Of a DNA stretch of 64,000 nt, positions 34,311-43,009 are shown one piece after another. This DNA is from Govania unica (lineage in GTDB: Bacteria; Pseudomonadota; Alphaproteobacteria; Sphingomonadales; Govanellaceae). The notes below the pieces were generated by a model, which saw only the letters and a list, made by a program, of their open reading frames with translations, was not told the origin of the DNA and made no database searches. A program made the position numbers and the translations under genes. The first letter of the stretch is position 1. The number at the start of each line of letters is the position of its first letter. The DNA is taken from contig NZ_JANWOI010000001.1 of assembly GCF_027920805.1 (NCBI RefSeq), positions 186,001 to 250,000 of the forward strand. The letters run 5' to 3'.

Positions 34311-34565
34311 GATCTGTCCTTCTCCCAAGGATTGGTCCATCTCTGACTCTAGTCGCTGGCCTGCGGGCTGGAATGACGTGAATCACTCAATTTTTGCCGA
34401 GAAGCAGGGTCTATTCGGGAAAATTTGGCGTCTGAGTGGTTCACGTCATGGCAGGGTCGGGTGGGCATGGCATTGATGGCGAGAGTTGAATGATGAAGAC
34501 GCGTCCCGAGCCCTGACAAAAGCAATGGGGCCGGATGCGCGCAATGAATTTGGGGAGGTGCATCT

Positions 34566-37079
34566 ATGACACAAACAAATCAGATCAAACTTCGGAAGCA
34601 GACCATAGCCGCTGGCGTCTCCATGATGGCTCTGGCTATGGCTTCGGCGGCCACGGCGGCAGAACCCAATGCGGATGTCGGCTATACCCTGGAGGAAATC
34701 GTCGTCACCGCGCAGAAGCGGGAAGAGCGCCTGCAGGACACGCCGATTTCGATCACGGCTTTCACCGGGGCGGCCCTCGCGGAAAAGTCGGTGTTCAATT
34801 TGCAGGCTATTGCCCAGTTCACGCCGAACGTTGAAATCAACAACGGCCGCGCCGACGGCGGCGGGTCGTCCTTCAATGCTTATATTCGCGGCATCGGCCA
34901 GCAGGACTTCCTGTTCCCGACTGAACCCGGCGTCGGGCTTTATGTGGATGGCGTCTATCTTGCGCGGACCAGCGGCGGCACCCTGGCGCTGTCGGATATC
35001 GCCCGCATCGAAGTGCTGCGCGGGCCCCAGGGCACGCTCTATGGCAAAAACACCGTTGGCGGCGCGATCAATATTTATTCGCTGCAACCCGACGCCAATG
35101 GGCCGGTGACCGGAGCCATCGAAGGCACCACCGGGCGCTTCAATCGGTCGGACGTCAAAGCCCATGTGATGTTCCCGATTATCGACGGCGTGCTGGCAGC
35201 CAAGATTTCCGGCGCCGCCCTGCATCGCAACGGCTTCGGCGAGCGAGTGCAGGATGGCCGCGACCTTGGCAACGAAAACAAGCAGGTCGGCCGTTTCGAA
35301 TTGCGTTGGACGCCGTCAAGCGCCTGGGACATCAGCCTGCGCGGCGATTTTCAGCGCCAGAAGCAGAACGGGCCGGTGGGCAGCATCATCAATCGCTTTG
35401 CGTCGGATGTGGTGCTGCCGGATCTTGAGGTTGATGGCAACGGTCAGGCCATTGCCGGGGCCTTCAAGCCGTGCAATGTCTCGGCGGGCAGTTTCGACCC
35501 CGGCCTTTCGACCTGCGGCCTCGTGTTCAATCCGGGCGGACTGCCGAACGGCATGGGGCTTCAGGGGCTGACGTTCGATGATATTTACAACAAATTCGTC
35601 GTGCCCAATATCAACTCGCAACTCGGCTTGCCCGCCGGGTCGCGCTATGACGGACGCTGGGTCACAGGCGACCCGACCATCTCGAACGGCACCTCACCGT
35701 CGCTTGATAATAATCGGGTCTGGGGTCTGTCTCTGACCGCCGCCTGGTCGCCGTCGGATGAGATCACCATCAAGTCGATCTCGGCCTACCGGGAGCTCAG
35801 CTCACAATCGCCCCGCGATGGCGATCACACGCCCTATCCTGTGGTCTATACGGCCAACGACATTCATCAGTCACAATTCAGTCAGGAACTGCAACTGGGC
35901 GGGTCGAGCATGAACGATCGGCTCAAATGGCTGGTCGGCGGGTTCTATATGCGGGAACATGCCTATGATGATAATACCGTCAATATGATGTCGGGCATCT
36001 ACAGCTATTATCCGCTGGGCCTGACCTTCAATTACCTGCCTTACAATGAAATCTGGATCGACACCTGGGCCGTGTTCGGACAGGGAACTTACGAGCTTAC
36101 GGATCGTCTGAGCCTCACCGTCGGCGGCCGCTACAGCAAGGACAAGAAGAAATATTATCAGGATCACCTGTTGTCGGAAGTCCCGGGCACGGGCACCGGC
36201 GGGCTTGAGAATTATGTCGGCCCGCGCACTCTGAAGGACAGCTGGGGCTCGTTCACGCCGAAGGTCGCGCTTGATTTCAAGGCAACCGATGACGTGCTGC
36301 TCTATGCGAGCTATGCAAAGGGCTTCAAGGGCGGGGGCTGGAGCCCGCGTCCGACCCAGCAGAATGACAGCGATCTGTCCTATGATCCGGAAATCCTGAA
36401 CACCTTCGAAGTCGGCACCAAAACCGCCTGGTTCGACAATCGCATGACCTTCAATGTCGCCGGGTTCTACAGCATCTATAAGGACGTGCAGGTGACGACC
36501 GTGGATTCGGGCTCGAACGGCAGCTTGTTGCTGTTGACCCGCAACGTCGGCGAAGCCCGGCTTTACGGGCTGGAAGCGGAATTGGTGGCGCGCCCGATGC
36601 AGGGACTCGACCTCAATATGGCGGTCGGTTACCTCCACAGCGAATGGCACAAGCTGAATATCGTCGATGCCAATCTGAAGTTGAGCAACAAGCTTGTGGA
36701 TTCCCCGAAATGGACGCTCAACATGGGCGCCCAGTACCGCCTGCCTATCAGTGAGAATTTTGGCTCGTTGGTGTTGCGCGGGGACGCAAGCTTCCGCAGC
36801 CTGACCTGGAAGGATCCCTTCAACGTTACGCGGGCTCCGGCCAGCCGCCCCGGCGACAAGATCACCGAACGCCGCATGGCACAGGATGCCTATTGGCTGG
36901 TCAATACCCGGCTGTCCTGGACCAACCCGTCGGACAACTGGGAAGTGGCGCTGTTTGTCACCAATCTTTTGGATAAGCGCTATTTCACCAGCATGCTGCC
37001 GGTGGACAATTTCGGTTATGACGAAGCCTATGTGGGCCGCCCGCGTGAATGGGGCCTGAGCGCCAGTTACAAGTTCTAG
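34566..37079 (+). CDS. TonB-dependent outer-membrane receptor of the catabolic cluster
   Basis: The 837-residue protein has a leader (about 1-31, ending ATAA) and the TonB-box-like LEEIVVTAQKREERLQDTPI typical of sphingomonad-type receptors. The plug has TPNVEINNGRADGGGSSFN, IRGIGQQDFLFPTEPGVGLY and IEVLRGPQGTLYGKNTVGG, and the barrel ends in SASYKF. This receptor type often imports large hydrophobic or aromatic substrates rather than iron chelates. It heads a plus-strand series with two SDRs, a VOC protein and a CoA ligase, which suggests it takes up their substrate. Confidence 0.92.
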   Translation: MTQTNQIKLRKQTIAAGVSMMALAMASAATAAEPNADVGYTLEEIVVTAQKREERLQDTPISITAFTGAALAEKSVFNLQAIAQFTPNVEINNGRADGGGSSFNAYIRGIGQQDFLFPTEPGVGLYVDGVYLARTSGGTLALSDIARIEVLRGPQGTLYGKNTVGGAINIYSLQPDANGPVTGAIEGTTGRFNRSDVKAHVMFPIIDGVLAAKISGAALHRNGFGERVQDGRDLGNENKQVGRFELRWTPSSAWDISLRGDFQRQKQNGPVGSIINRFASDVVLPDLEVDGNGQAIAGAFKPCNVSAGSFDPGLSTCGLVFNPGGLPNGMGLQGLTFDDIYNKFVVPNINSQLGLPAGSRYDGRWVTGDPTISNGTSPSLDNNRVWGLSLTAAWSPSDEITIKSISAYRELSSQSPRDGDHTPYPVVYTANDIHQSQFSQELQLGGSSMNDRLKWLVGGFYMREHAYDDNTVNMMSGIYSYYPLGLTFNYLPYNEIWIDTWAVFGQGTYELTDRLSLTVGGRYSKDKKKYYQDHLLSEVPGTGTGGLENYVGPRTLKDSWGSFTPKVALDFKATDDVLLYASYAKGFKGGGWSPRPTQQNDSDLSYDPEILNTFEVGTKTAWFDNRMTFNVAGFYSIYKDVQVTTVDSGSNGSLLLLTRNVGEARLYGLEAELVARPMQGLDLNMAVGYLHSEWHKLNIVDANLKLSNKLVDSPKWTLNMGAQYRLPISENFGSLVLRGDASFRSLTWKDPFNVTRAPASRPGDKITERRMAQDAYWLVNTRLSWTNPSDNWEVALFVTNLLDKRYFTSMLPVDNFGYDEAYVGRPREWGLSASYKF

Positions 37080-37092
37080 ATCGGGTCTGTTC

Positions 37093-37875
37093 ATGATGGA
37101 TTTTGCAAACAAAGTTATTGTCATCACGGGGGGCGCGTCCGGTATCGGGCGCGCCGCCGCCTTGAGTTTTGCCCATGGCGGGGCAACGGTGATCGTCGTC
37201 GATCTCAATCTCGACGGCGCACGGGAGACCATTTCCCGGTGCGGCGGGGGCGAGGCTCATAGACTGAATGTGGCCGACGAAGCGGCGTGGGAGGAATTAT
37301 GCGCCGATATCCTCACGCGTCATGGCCGGTTTGACGGGCTGATCAATTGCGCCGGCATCGGCCGGGCCGGAAATTTCGAGGAGCTGTCGCTCGCCGATTG
37401 GACCGCCATGCTTGATGTCAATCTGACCGGGGTGTTTCTCGGCTGCAAACATGCGGTCCGGACTATGCGTAAGGCCGGAAACGGCGGCTCCATCGTCAAT
37501 GTGTCGTCCATTGCGGGGCTCGTGGGCGGCGATGATATTGCCGGTTACTGCGGCAGCAAGGGCGGGGTCACCACCCTGTCGAAAGCGGTGGCGCTTCATT
37601 GCACGCGTTATAAAACCGGCATCCGCTGCAACAGCGTTCATCCGACCTATGTGGACAGCGAAATGCTCGACCCGGTGGCGGCGCTGTTCGAAAGCCGTCA
37701 GGCCATGCTCGACGGCATGGCCGAAGCGGTGCCGATCGGCCGGGTGGCGGTGCCGCAGGATATCGCCAATGCCATTCTGTTTCTAAGCTCGGACGCGGCG
37801 TCCATGATCACCGGCATTGCCCTGCCGGTGGATGGTGGTCAACTTGCTGGTATCCCGAGCAAACACACGACCTGA
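37093..37875 (+). CDS. short-chain dehydrogenase/reductase
   Basis: The 260-residue classical SDR has the cofactor motif TGGASGIGRAAAL (about 11-23), NCAGIGRAG, the catalytic serine in NVSSIAGLVGG and Tyr-x-x-x-Lys in GYCGSKGG. Near the cofactor site the strand ends in VVDLN, an aspartate that favours NAD(H). It would oxidise or reduce a hydroxyl or keto group of the cluster substrate. It lies 13 bp after the receptor and 12 bp before the next SDR, so it is in one operon with both. Confidence 0.92.
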   Translation: MMDFANKVIVITGGASGIGRAAALSFAHGGATVIVVDLNLDGARETISRCGGGEAHRLNVADEAAWEELCADILTRHGRFDGLINCAGIGRAGNFEELSLADWTAMLDVNLTGVFLGCKHAVRTMRKAGNGGSIVNVSSIAGLVGGDDIAGYCGSKGGVTTLSKAVALHCTRYKTGIRCNSVHPTYVDSEMLDPVAALFESRQAMLDGMAEAVPIGRVAVPQDIANAILFLSSDAASMITGIALPVDGGQLAGIPSKHTT

Positions 37876-37887
37876 AGGATAGACATC

Positions 37888-38679
37888 ATGACCAAAGCTA
37901 CAGGCCGCGTCAGCGGTAAAGTCGCCATCGTCACCGGCGGCGCGTCGGGTCTCGGGGCCGCCATCGCCACCATGCTCGTGCGCGAAGGCGCCGAGGTGGT
38001 GATCACCGATATTCAGGATGACGCGGGCAAGGCCCTGGCTGAGAAACTCGGCTGCACATTCCTCCATCAGGATGTGGCCGAGGAAGCGCGCTGGCCCGAA
38101 GTGATCGCAGCGGTGAAGACGCAATTCGGCGGCCTCCATATCCTGATCAACAACGCCGGGTTCGAAGGGCCGCTGGATGCCGTCAGTCCGGAAAACACGC
38201 GCCTTGCCGATTGGCAACGCATCCACCGCGTCAATGTGGAAGGCGTGTTTCTTGGCTGCCGCGCCGCCATTCCGGTCATGCGCGAGTCGGGCGGCGGATC
38301 GATTGTCAATATGTCGTCCATTGGTGCTTTGGTGGCGACGCCGTTCCTGTCGGCTTACGGAGCCTCCAAAGCGGCGGTGCGCCAGTTCACCACATCGGTC
38401 GCCCTCCATTGCGCCGAGACCGGCAGCCGCATTCGCTGCAACAGCGTGCATCCCGGGCAGATCCGCACGCCCATGCTCGATAAACTGTTCCGCGACACCG
38501 GGGAGCGGCACGGCATCACCACCGCCGAAGCCGAGACAGCCTTTCTCGGCCGCATCCCCTTGAAGGAATTCGGCGAGCCCGACGACATCGCCTATGCGGT
38601 GCTGTTTCTCGCCTCCGATGAGTCAAAGCATGTGACGGGCGCGCAGATTGTCGTCGATGGCGGCATGGATATCGTTTAA
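37888..38679 (+). CDS. short-chain dehydrogenase/reductase
   Basis: The 263-residue classical SDR has TGGASGLGAAIA (about 14-25), VITDIQDD with the NAD-preferring aspartate, NNAGFEGPLD, the catalytic NMSSIGALVATPFLSAYGASKAA, and the C-terminal VTGAQIVVDGGMDIV. It is clearly similar to the SDR just upstream (shared RCNSVHP), so the pair probably arose by duplication. They may act on two hydroxyls or give successive steps. Confidence 0.92.
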   Translation: MTKATGRVSGKVAIVTGGASGLGAAIATMLVREGAEVVITDIQDDAGKALAEKLGCTFLHQDVAEEARWPEVIAAVKTQFGGLHILINNAGFEGPLDAVSPENTRLADWQRIHRVNVEGVFLGCRAAIPVMRESGGGSIVNMSSIGALVATPFLSAYGASKAAVRQFTTSVALHCAETGSRIRCNSVHPGQIRTPMLDKLFRDTGERHGITTAEAETAFLGRIPLKEFGEPDDIAYAVLFLASDESKHVTGAQIVVDGGMDIV

Positions 38680-38694
38680 CCAGGGACAGACATC

Positions 38695-39231
38695 ATGAAG
38701 ACATTGTCATTCGGCCAGCCCATGGGCGGCATCATTCAGGAAGCCCATGTGGTGCCGGATCTGAAGGCCGCCGCCCTCCAATGGTCCAGGACCTTGGGCA
38801 TCGGGCCGTTTTTCATTTTCGATCACTTCCCGCTGTTCGACGCCCAGTATCGCGGCCAGCCGGCGGAGTTTGACGTCAGCCTCGCGCTCGCCTTCTCGGG
38901 CAATATGTGTTTCGAGCTGATCCAGCAGAACAATGACGCGCCGTCGGTCTACCGCGAAGTGGTGGCCAAGCGCGGCTATGGTTTCCATCACTGGGCCATC
39001 GCCACCGATGATTTCGACAAATCGCTGCGGGACTACGGGGCCGAAGGCTATGACCTCGCGCTTTACGGCGTCGCGGGCGTCGGTGCGCGGGCGGCCTATA
39101 TGGATACCTATGATGCCTTAGGCGGCATGATCGAACTCATTGAAATGACCCCGAAAACCGAGGAATTCTTCGGGCTTCTCCATGAGGCGGCGATCAATTG
39201 GGATGGCAAGGATCCGCTCCGCACGCTGTAA
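38695..39231 (+). CDS. VOC/glyoxalase-superfamily protein
   Basis: The 178-residue protein begins GGIIQEAHVVPDLKAAALQW, with a metal-ligand histidine, and continues with FHHWAIATDDFDKSL and AYMDTYDALGGMIELIEM, the latter holding the final Glu. This arrangement matches the Glyoxalase_4 group. Members include epimerases, dioxygenases and isomerases. By its position between the SDRs and the CoA ligase, it should act on an intermediate of the same pathway. Confidence 0.88.
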   Translation: MKTLSFGQPMGGIIQEAHVVPDLKAAALQWSRTLGIGPFFIFDHFPLFDAQYRGQPAEFDVSLALAFSGNMCFELIQQNNDAPSVYREVVAKRGYGFHHWAIATDDFDKSLRDYGAEGYDLALYGVAGVGARAAYMDTYDALGGMIELIEMTPKTEEFFGLLHEAAINWDGKDPLRTL

Positions 39232-39325
39232 GATCATCTTTGATTTAGGACGAATGTCCTATGTTGACGCCATGGGCTGCGTGATGCACCATGGCGTTAA
39301 TCATATATAAGGCTGGGGAGCCGAC

Positions 39326-40972
39326 ATGACGCTTTTGGGACTGATGCAGGACCGTCCGTTGCTGATTGCCGATCTGTTGCATTATGCGGCAACCTATCAC
39401 GGTGATCGGGAGATTGTTTCACGCTCGGTCGAAGGGCCGATCACCCGGCAAGGCTATGCCGAGGCGGAACAGCGGGCGAAAAAACTTGTCAAAACCCTGC
39501 TGCGTTTCGGCATCAAGGACAGCGATCGCATTGCCACGCTGGCCTGGAGCACAGCCCGGCATTTCGAGCTTTTCTATGCGGTCTCGGGCATGGGCGCGGT
39601 GTTGAACACCGTCAATCCCCGGCTGTTTGACGAGCAGATCGCCTATATCATCAATCACGCCGAAAACCGGGTGCTGTTTTTCGAGACCTCGTTTCTTGAA
39701 ATCGTCGAGCGTCTGGCGCCGCGCCTCCCCATGGTCGAACGCTATGTGGTCATGACCGACCGCGCCCATATGCCATCGTCGAGTTCGCTTGAGCTCGCCT
39801 GTTACGAAGATCTGCTCGCGGCGGAAGACGCCGATTATGACTGGCCACTGTTTGATGAACGCAAGGCGGCGTCGCTTTGCTATACCTCGGGCACCACGGG
39901 CCATCCGAAGGGCGTGCTCTATTCCCATCGCTCGACGGTCATTCACGCCATGGCGGCGGCGCAGAATGGAGCCTTTGGCATCTCGCCATCGGACGCCATC
40001 ATGCCGATCGCGCCCATGTATCACGCGAACAGCTGGGGCCTGCCCTATATCGCGCCCATGTGCGGCGCGAAGCTCGTGCTGCCCGGCCCCGGCATGGATG
40101 CCCAAAGCATTCAGGAACTGATCGAAAGCGAGGGCGTGAGCTTCACCTGCGCCGTGCCGACGGTGTTCACCACCCTGTTCCAATATCTGGAACAGACCGG
40201 CAAGCGCATCGATAGCTTAAAGCGCGCCATGATCGGCGGCAGCGCGGTGCCGCGTGCCATGGCCGACAAGCTGTTCCATAGCTACGGCGTCAAGGTGCTG
40301 CAGCTGTGGGGCATGACGGAACTGAGCCCCCTTGGCACCATCGCGACCCCGACGCCGCGGGTGGAGGAGCTTCCAGCCCCCTTGCGCGAGGATATCCTGA
40401 GCAAACAGGGCCGGGTGCAGTTCGGTCTGGAAATCAAGGTGCTCGACGCCGACGGTCACGAGGTGCCGCGCGATGGCGTCACCTCAGGCGAGCTCTGGGT
40501 GCGCGGCCCGTGGGTCGCAAGCGGCTATTTCCGTCATGATCAGCCGGTGCTTGATGCCGATGGCTGGTTCCCGACCGGCGATGTGGTGGCCATCGACGAA
40601 TTCGGCTATATCCGGATCACCGACCGCGCCAAGGATGTGATCAAATCGGGTGGCGAATGGATCAGCTCCATCGATCTCGAAAATCTCGCCGTCGGTCATC
40701 CCGCCGTCAAGATGGCGGCGGTGGTGGGCGTGTTCCACCCGAAATGGGAAGAACGCCCGCTCATGGTCGTGGTGCCGAAAGATGGCGCGACAGTCACGGA
40801 ACGCGAGATCCTGGATTACCTCTCCGATAAGGTAGCCAAATGGTGGCTCCCTGACGCAGTGGTCATCACCGACGACATGCCGCTGACCGCCACCGGCAAA
40901 TACAGAAAGACCGAATTGCGCGACAGATACCGCGATTACCTCACCACGCATAAAGCAAGCGCGGGAGCGTAG
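39326..40972 (+). CDS. fatty-acid/aryl-type AMP-forming CoA ligase
   Basis: The 548-residue ANL enzyme has the intact P-loop [16 protein letters not shown], the adenine motif [45 protein letters not shown] and the terminal lysine in [12 protein letters not shown]. It is close in layout to long-chain and dimethylsulfoniopropionate-type CoA ligases (FadD/DmdB-like). It ends the plus-strand cluster and would activate the acid made by the preceding oxidation steps. It is a second ligase besides the one at 30.7 kb. Confidence 0.92.
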   Translation: MTLLGLMQDRPLLIADLLHYAATYHGDREIVSRSVEGPITRQGYAEAEQRAKKLVKTLLRFGIKDSDRIATLAWSTARHFELFYAVSGMGAVLNTVNPRLFDEQIAYIINHAENRVLFFETSFLEIVERLAPRLPMVERYVVMTDRAHMPSSSSLELACYEDLLAAEDADYDWPLFDERKAASLCYTSGTTGHPKGVLYSHRSTVIHAMAAAQNGAFGISPSDAIMPIAPMYHANSWGLPYIAPMCGAKLVLPGPGMDAQSIQELIESEGVSFTCAVPTVFTTLFQYLEQTGKRIDSLKRAMIGGSAVPRAMADKLFHSYGVKVLQLWGMTELSPLGTIATPTPRVEELPAPLREDILSKQGRVQFGLEIKVLDADGHEVPRDGVTSGELWVRGPWVASGYFRHDQPVLDADGWFPTGDVVAIDEFGYIRITDRAKDVIKSGGEWISSIDLENLAVGHPAVKMAAVVGVFHPKWEERPLMVVVPKDGATVTEREILDYLSDKVAKWWLPDAVVITDDMPLTATGKYRKTELRDRYRDYLTTHKASAGA

Positions 40973-41307
40973 GTAAAATCACAAATTAGGAATGTCATTA
41001 CCGGGCTGTGTTGGTGATGCCTTTCACCTTTCCCGGGCCAGATCGATCTAGCCGTCATCGCGAGCCGCGTAAGCGGCGTGGCGATCCAGAATCTTTCGGC
41101 GGCGGTGGACTTGGATTGCTTCGGCTTCGCCTCGCAATGACGGGTGGGGGCCGATTGGATTGCAGTTATTCTGACCGGGAAGGTGATGGCCCGGATATTA
41201 TTATTGTCATTACCGGGCTTGACCCGGTAATCCATCTGCACGTCCGTATAGGTTTCGCCATGGATTGCCGGGTCAAGCCCGGCAATGACAAGTGTAAGTA
41301 AACACTT
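40973..41307. repeat. intergenic tract of dispersed hairpin repeats
   Basis: No gene is seen here. The tract holds several copies of chromosomal hairpin repeats. One unit runs about 41052-41144, between CGTCATCGCGAG and CTCGCAATGACGG, with GGATTGCTTCGGCTTCGCCT inside. A second runs 41206-41290, with arms GTCATTACCGGGCTTGACCC and GGTCAAGCCCGGCAATGAC. The 30 bp at 41260-41289 match 32425-32454 exactly. A partial copy starts near 40993. The repeats separate convergent genes. Confidence 0.85.
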
Positions 41308-43002
41308 TCAACCTTCCCGGATCTGACCGACCCCACCGCCAGGCTTACGGGTGACGGTGAATGTTTTGCTTACGCTTGCCGTATAGGTTTCTTCCAATAT
41401 GGTTGACACCGTTACGAACTCAACCTCAGCGCGGGCCTTGCTCAGTGTGACCACCAGAAAGCCCTTGCCGGTCGGGTCATTATAAATGACTTCGCGATTG
41501 CGGGCGGTGAAGGCATCACCGATGGGCGCACCGGGCATGGCATCGCCGTAGCTTGGGCTGGTGATGGAGCTGGTGGCGAATTCTGCGGCGACCAGTTGGC
41601 GGCGTTCGGCATCCCACAGTTCATTGGCCCAGAACATATGGCTGTCTCCGGCCAGTGCCACCACATGGGCTTTGGCGGCCTTGATGGCGTCATAGACGCG
41701 CTCCCGGGCTGCGGGATAGCCGTCCCAGGAATCAAGATTGGACGGAATGTCATAACGCGACAGGATGTTATTCCTAAGCACCCGATCCCTTGTGCTGCCG
41801 GACATGGGGGCTATCAGCTTGTCCCAGTTTTCCGGCGTCATCTGGGCCCTGACGTCCGGGGCGGCGACCCGCGCCATCACCACCTGATTGCCGAGGACCT
41901 GCCATTTGATGCCGTCTTCAACTGACTGCTTGAGGCTCTCGCGCAACCAGTCTTCCTGCCAGGGGCCGAGCATCTCCCGGTCGGGATCCTGAAGTTTGTC
42001 CAGAAATGGTTCGATCTGGGGCTGCTCGCCATCCCAGGTCAGATCGGTTTTGTAATCGAGCGAATCATCGCGGCCGGTAAGCCGTGTTTCAACCATCATG
42101 ATTTCGGCCAGATCGCCAAAACGGAAAGTTCGGCAAGCGGCTTCCCGCGGGGCATTGGTGAGCGGTTCGCGGATCGGCATCCATTCATAATAAGCCTGAA
42201 GCGCCGCCGCCTTGCGGGCGATCCAGTCAGCGGAGTCGCCGCTTTTGTCGTCGCTTGAGCCGCCATGCCAGCTGTCGTTGGCGACTTCATGATCGTCCCA
42301 GACGGTGATCCAGGGCGCGCGGGCATGGGCGGCCTGAAGATGGGGGTCGGTTTTATACTGGGCGTGCCGTTCCCGGTAATCGGCCAGTGTGAAAATGCTA
42401 TGAGCCGGTTGCGGACTGCGGCCGATGCGCTTGCCGATGGCCATGCCATAGTCTTTGGCCGCTGCACCATATTCATAGATGTAATCGCCAAGATGAATCA
42501 CCGCATCAAGACGGGTGCGCCGGGCCATGGCGTCATAAGCATTGAAATAGCCCCCGGACCAAAGCGCGCAGGAGGCGACGGCGAACACCACATCTTTCGG
42601 GGATTTTTCCGGCAGGGTTTTGGTGCGGCCCGTGGGCGACAGCCGTTCGCCATGACGGAAGCGATAATAATAATCCGTGCCCGGGGCCAGGCGGTCGAGC
42701 AGATGCTTGATGGTGTAATCCCGCGCTGCCGGTGCGCGCAGACGCGGTACGCGGCGGAGGATCTGTTTGAAGTCGGGTGTCGTGGCGATTTCCAGATCGA
42801 CGATCAGATCGGCGCCGGAGGTCTCACCCTCCGGCGTGATCCGGGTCCAGATAATCACGTCATGTAGTCCGGGGTCGCCACTGGCGACCCCGTGCAGGAA
42901 AGCGGCGGACCCTTTGTAGTCGCGAAGCGGAACAGCCAGGGCAGGTGTAGCAAGGCTCGCCGCAGCGAAAATACGCAAAGCGTCACGTCGGGTGATGGTC
43001 AT
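41308..43002 (-). CDS. phoD: PhoD-family alkaline phosphatase/phosphodiesterase
   Basis: The 564-residue protein has a twin-arginine signal (MTITRRDALRIFAAASLATP) and the PhoD core. GVASGDPGLHDVIIWTRI opens it, followed by the metal-site segments AVASCALWSGGYFNAYDAMA, AVIHLGDYIYEYG, WDDHEVANDSWHGGS and ALAGDSHMFWANEL. PhoD enzymes are exported folded with Fe and Ca and release phosphate from mono- and diesters. It follows the TonB receptor by only 7 bp, so the two form an operon that probably couples hydrolysis with uptake of a phosphorylated compound. Confidence 0.93.
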   Translation of the reverse strand: MTITRRDALRIFAAASLATPALAVPLRDYKGSAAFLHGVASGDPGLHDVIIWTRITPEGETSGADLIVDLEIATTPDFKQILRRVPRLRAPAARDYTIKHLLDRLAPGTDYYYRFRHGERLSPTGRTKTLPEKSPKDVVFAVASCALWSGGYFNAYDAMARRTRLDAVIHLGDYIYEYGAAAKDYGMAIGKRIGRSPQPAHSIFTLADYRERHAQYKTDPHLQAAHARAPWITVWDDHEVANDSWHGGSSDDKSGDSADWIARKAAALQAYYEWMPIREPLTNAPREAACRTFRFGDLAEIMMVETRLTGRDDSLDYKTDLTWDGEQPQIEPFLDKLQDPDREMLGPWQEDWLRESLKQSVEDGIKWQVLGNQVVMARVAAPDVRAQMTPENWDKLIAPMSGSTRDRVLRNNILSRYDIPSNLDSWDGYPAARERVYDAIKAAKAHVVALAGDSHMFWANELWDAERRQLVAAEFATSSITSPSYGDAMPGAPIGDAFTARNREVIYNDPTGKGFLVVTLSKARAEVEFVTVSTILEETYTASVSKTFTVTRKPGGGVGQIREG

Positions 43003-43009
43003 GGGATCC

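Noticed and set aside
35871-37232. Minus-strand 453-codon frame inside the TonB receptor gene
   Set aside because: High-GC shadow of a clear receptor gene, with low-complexity composition and no recognisable domain.
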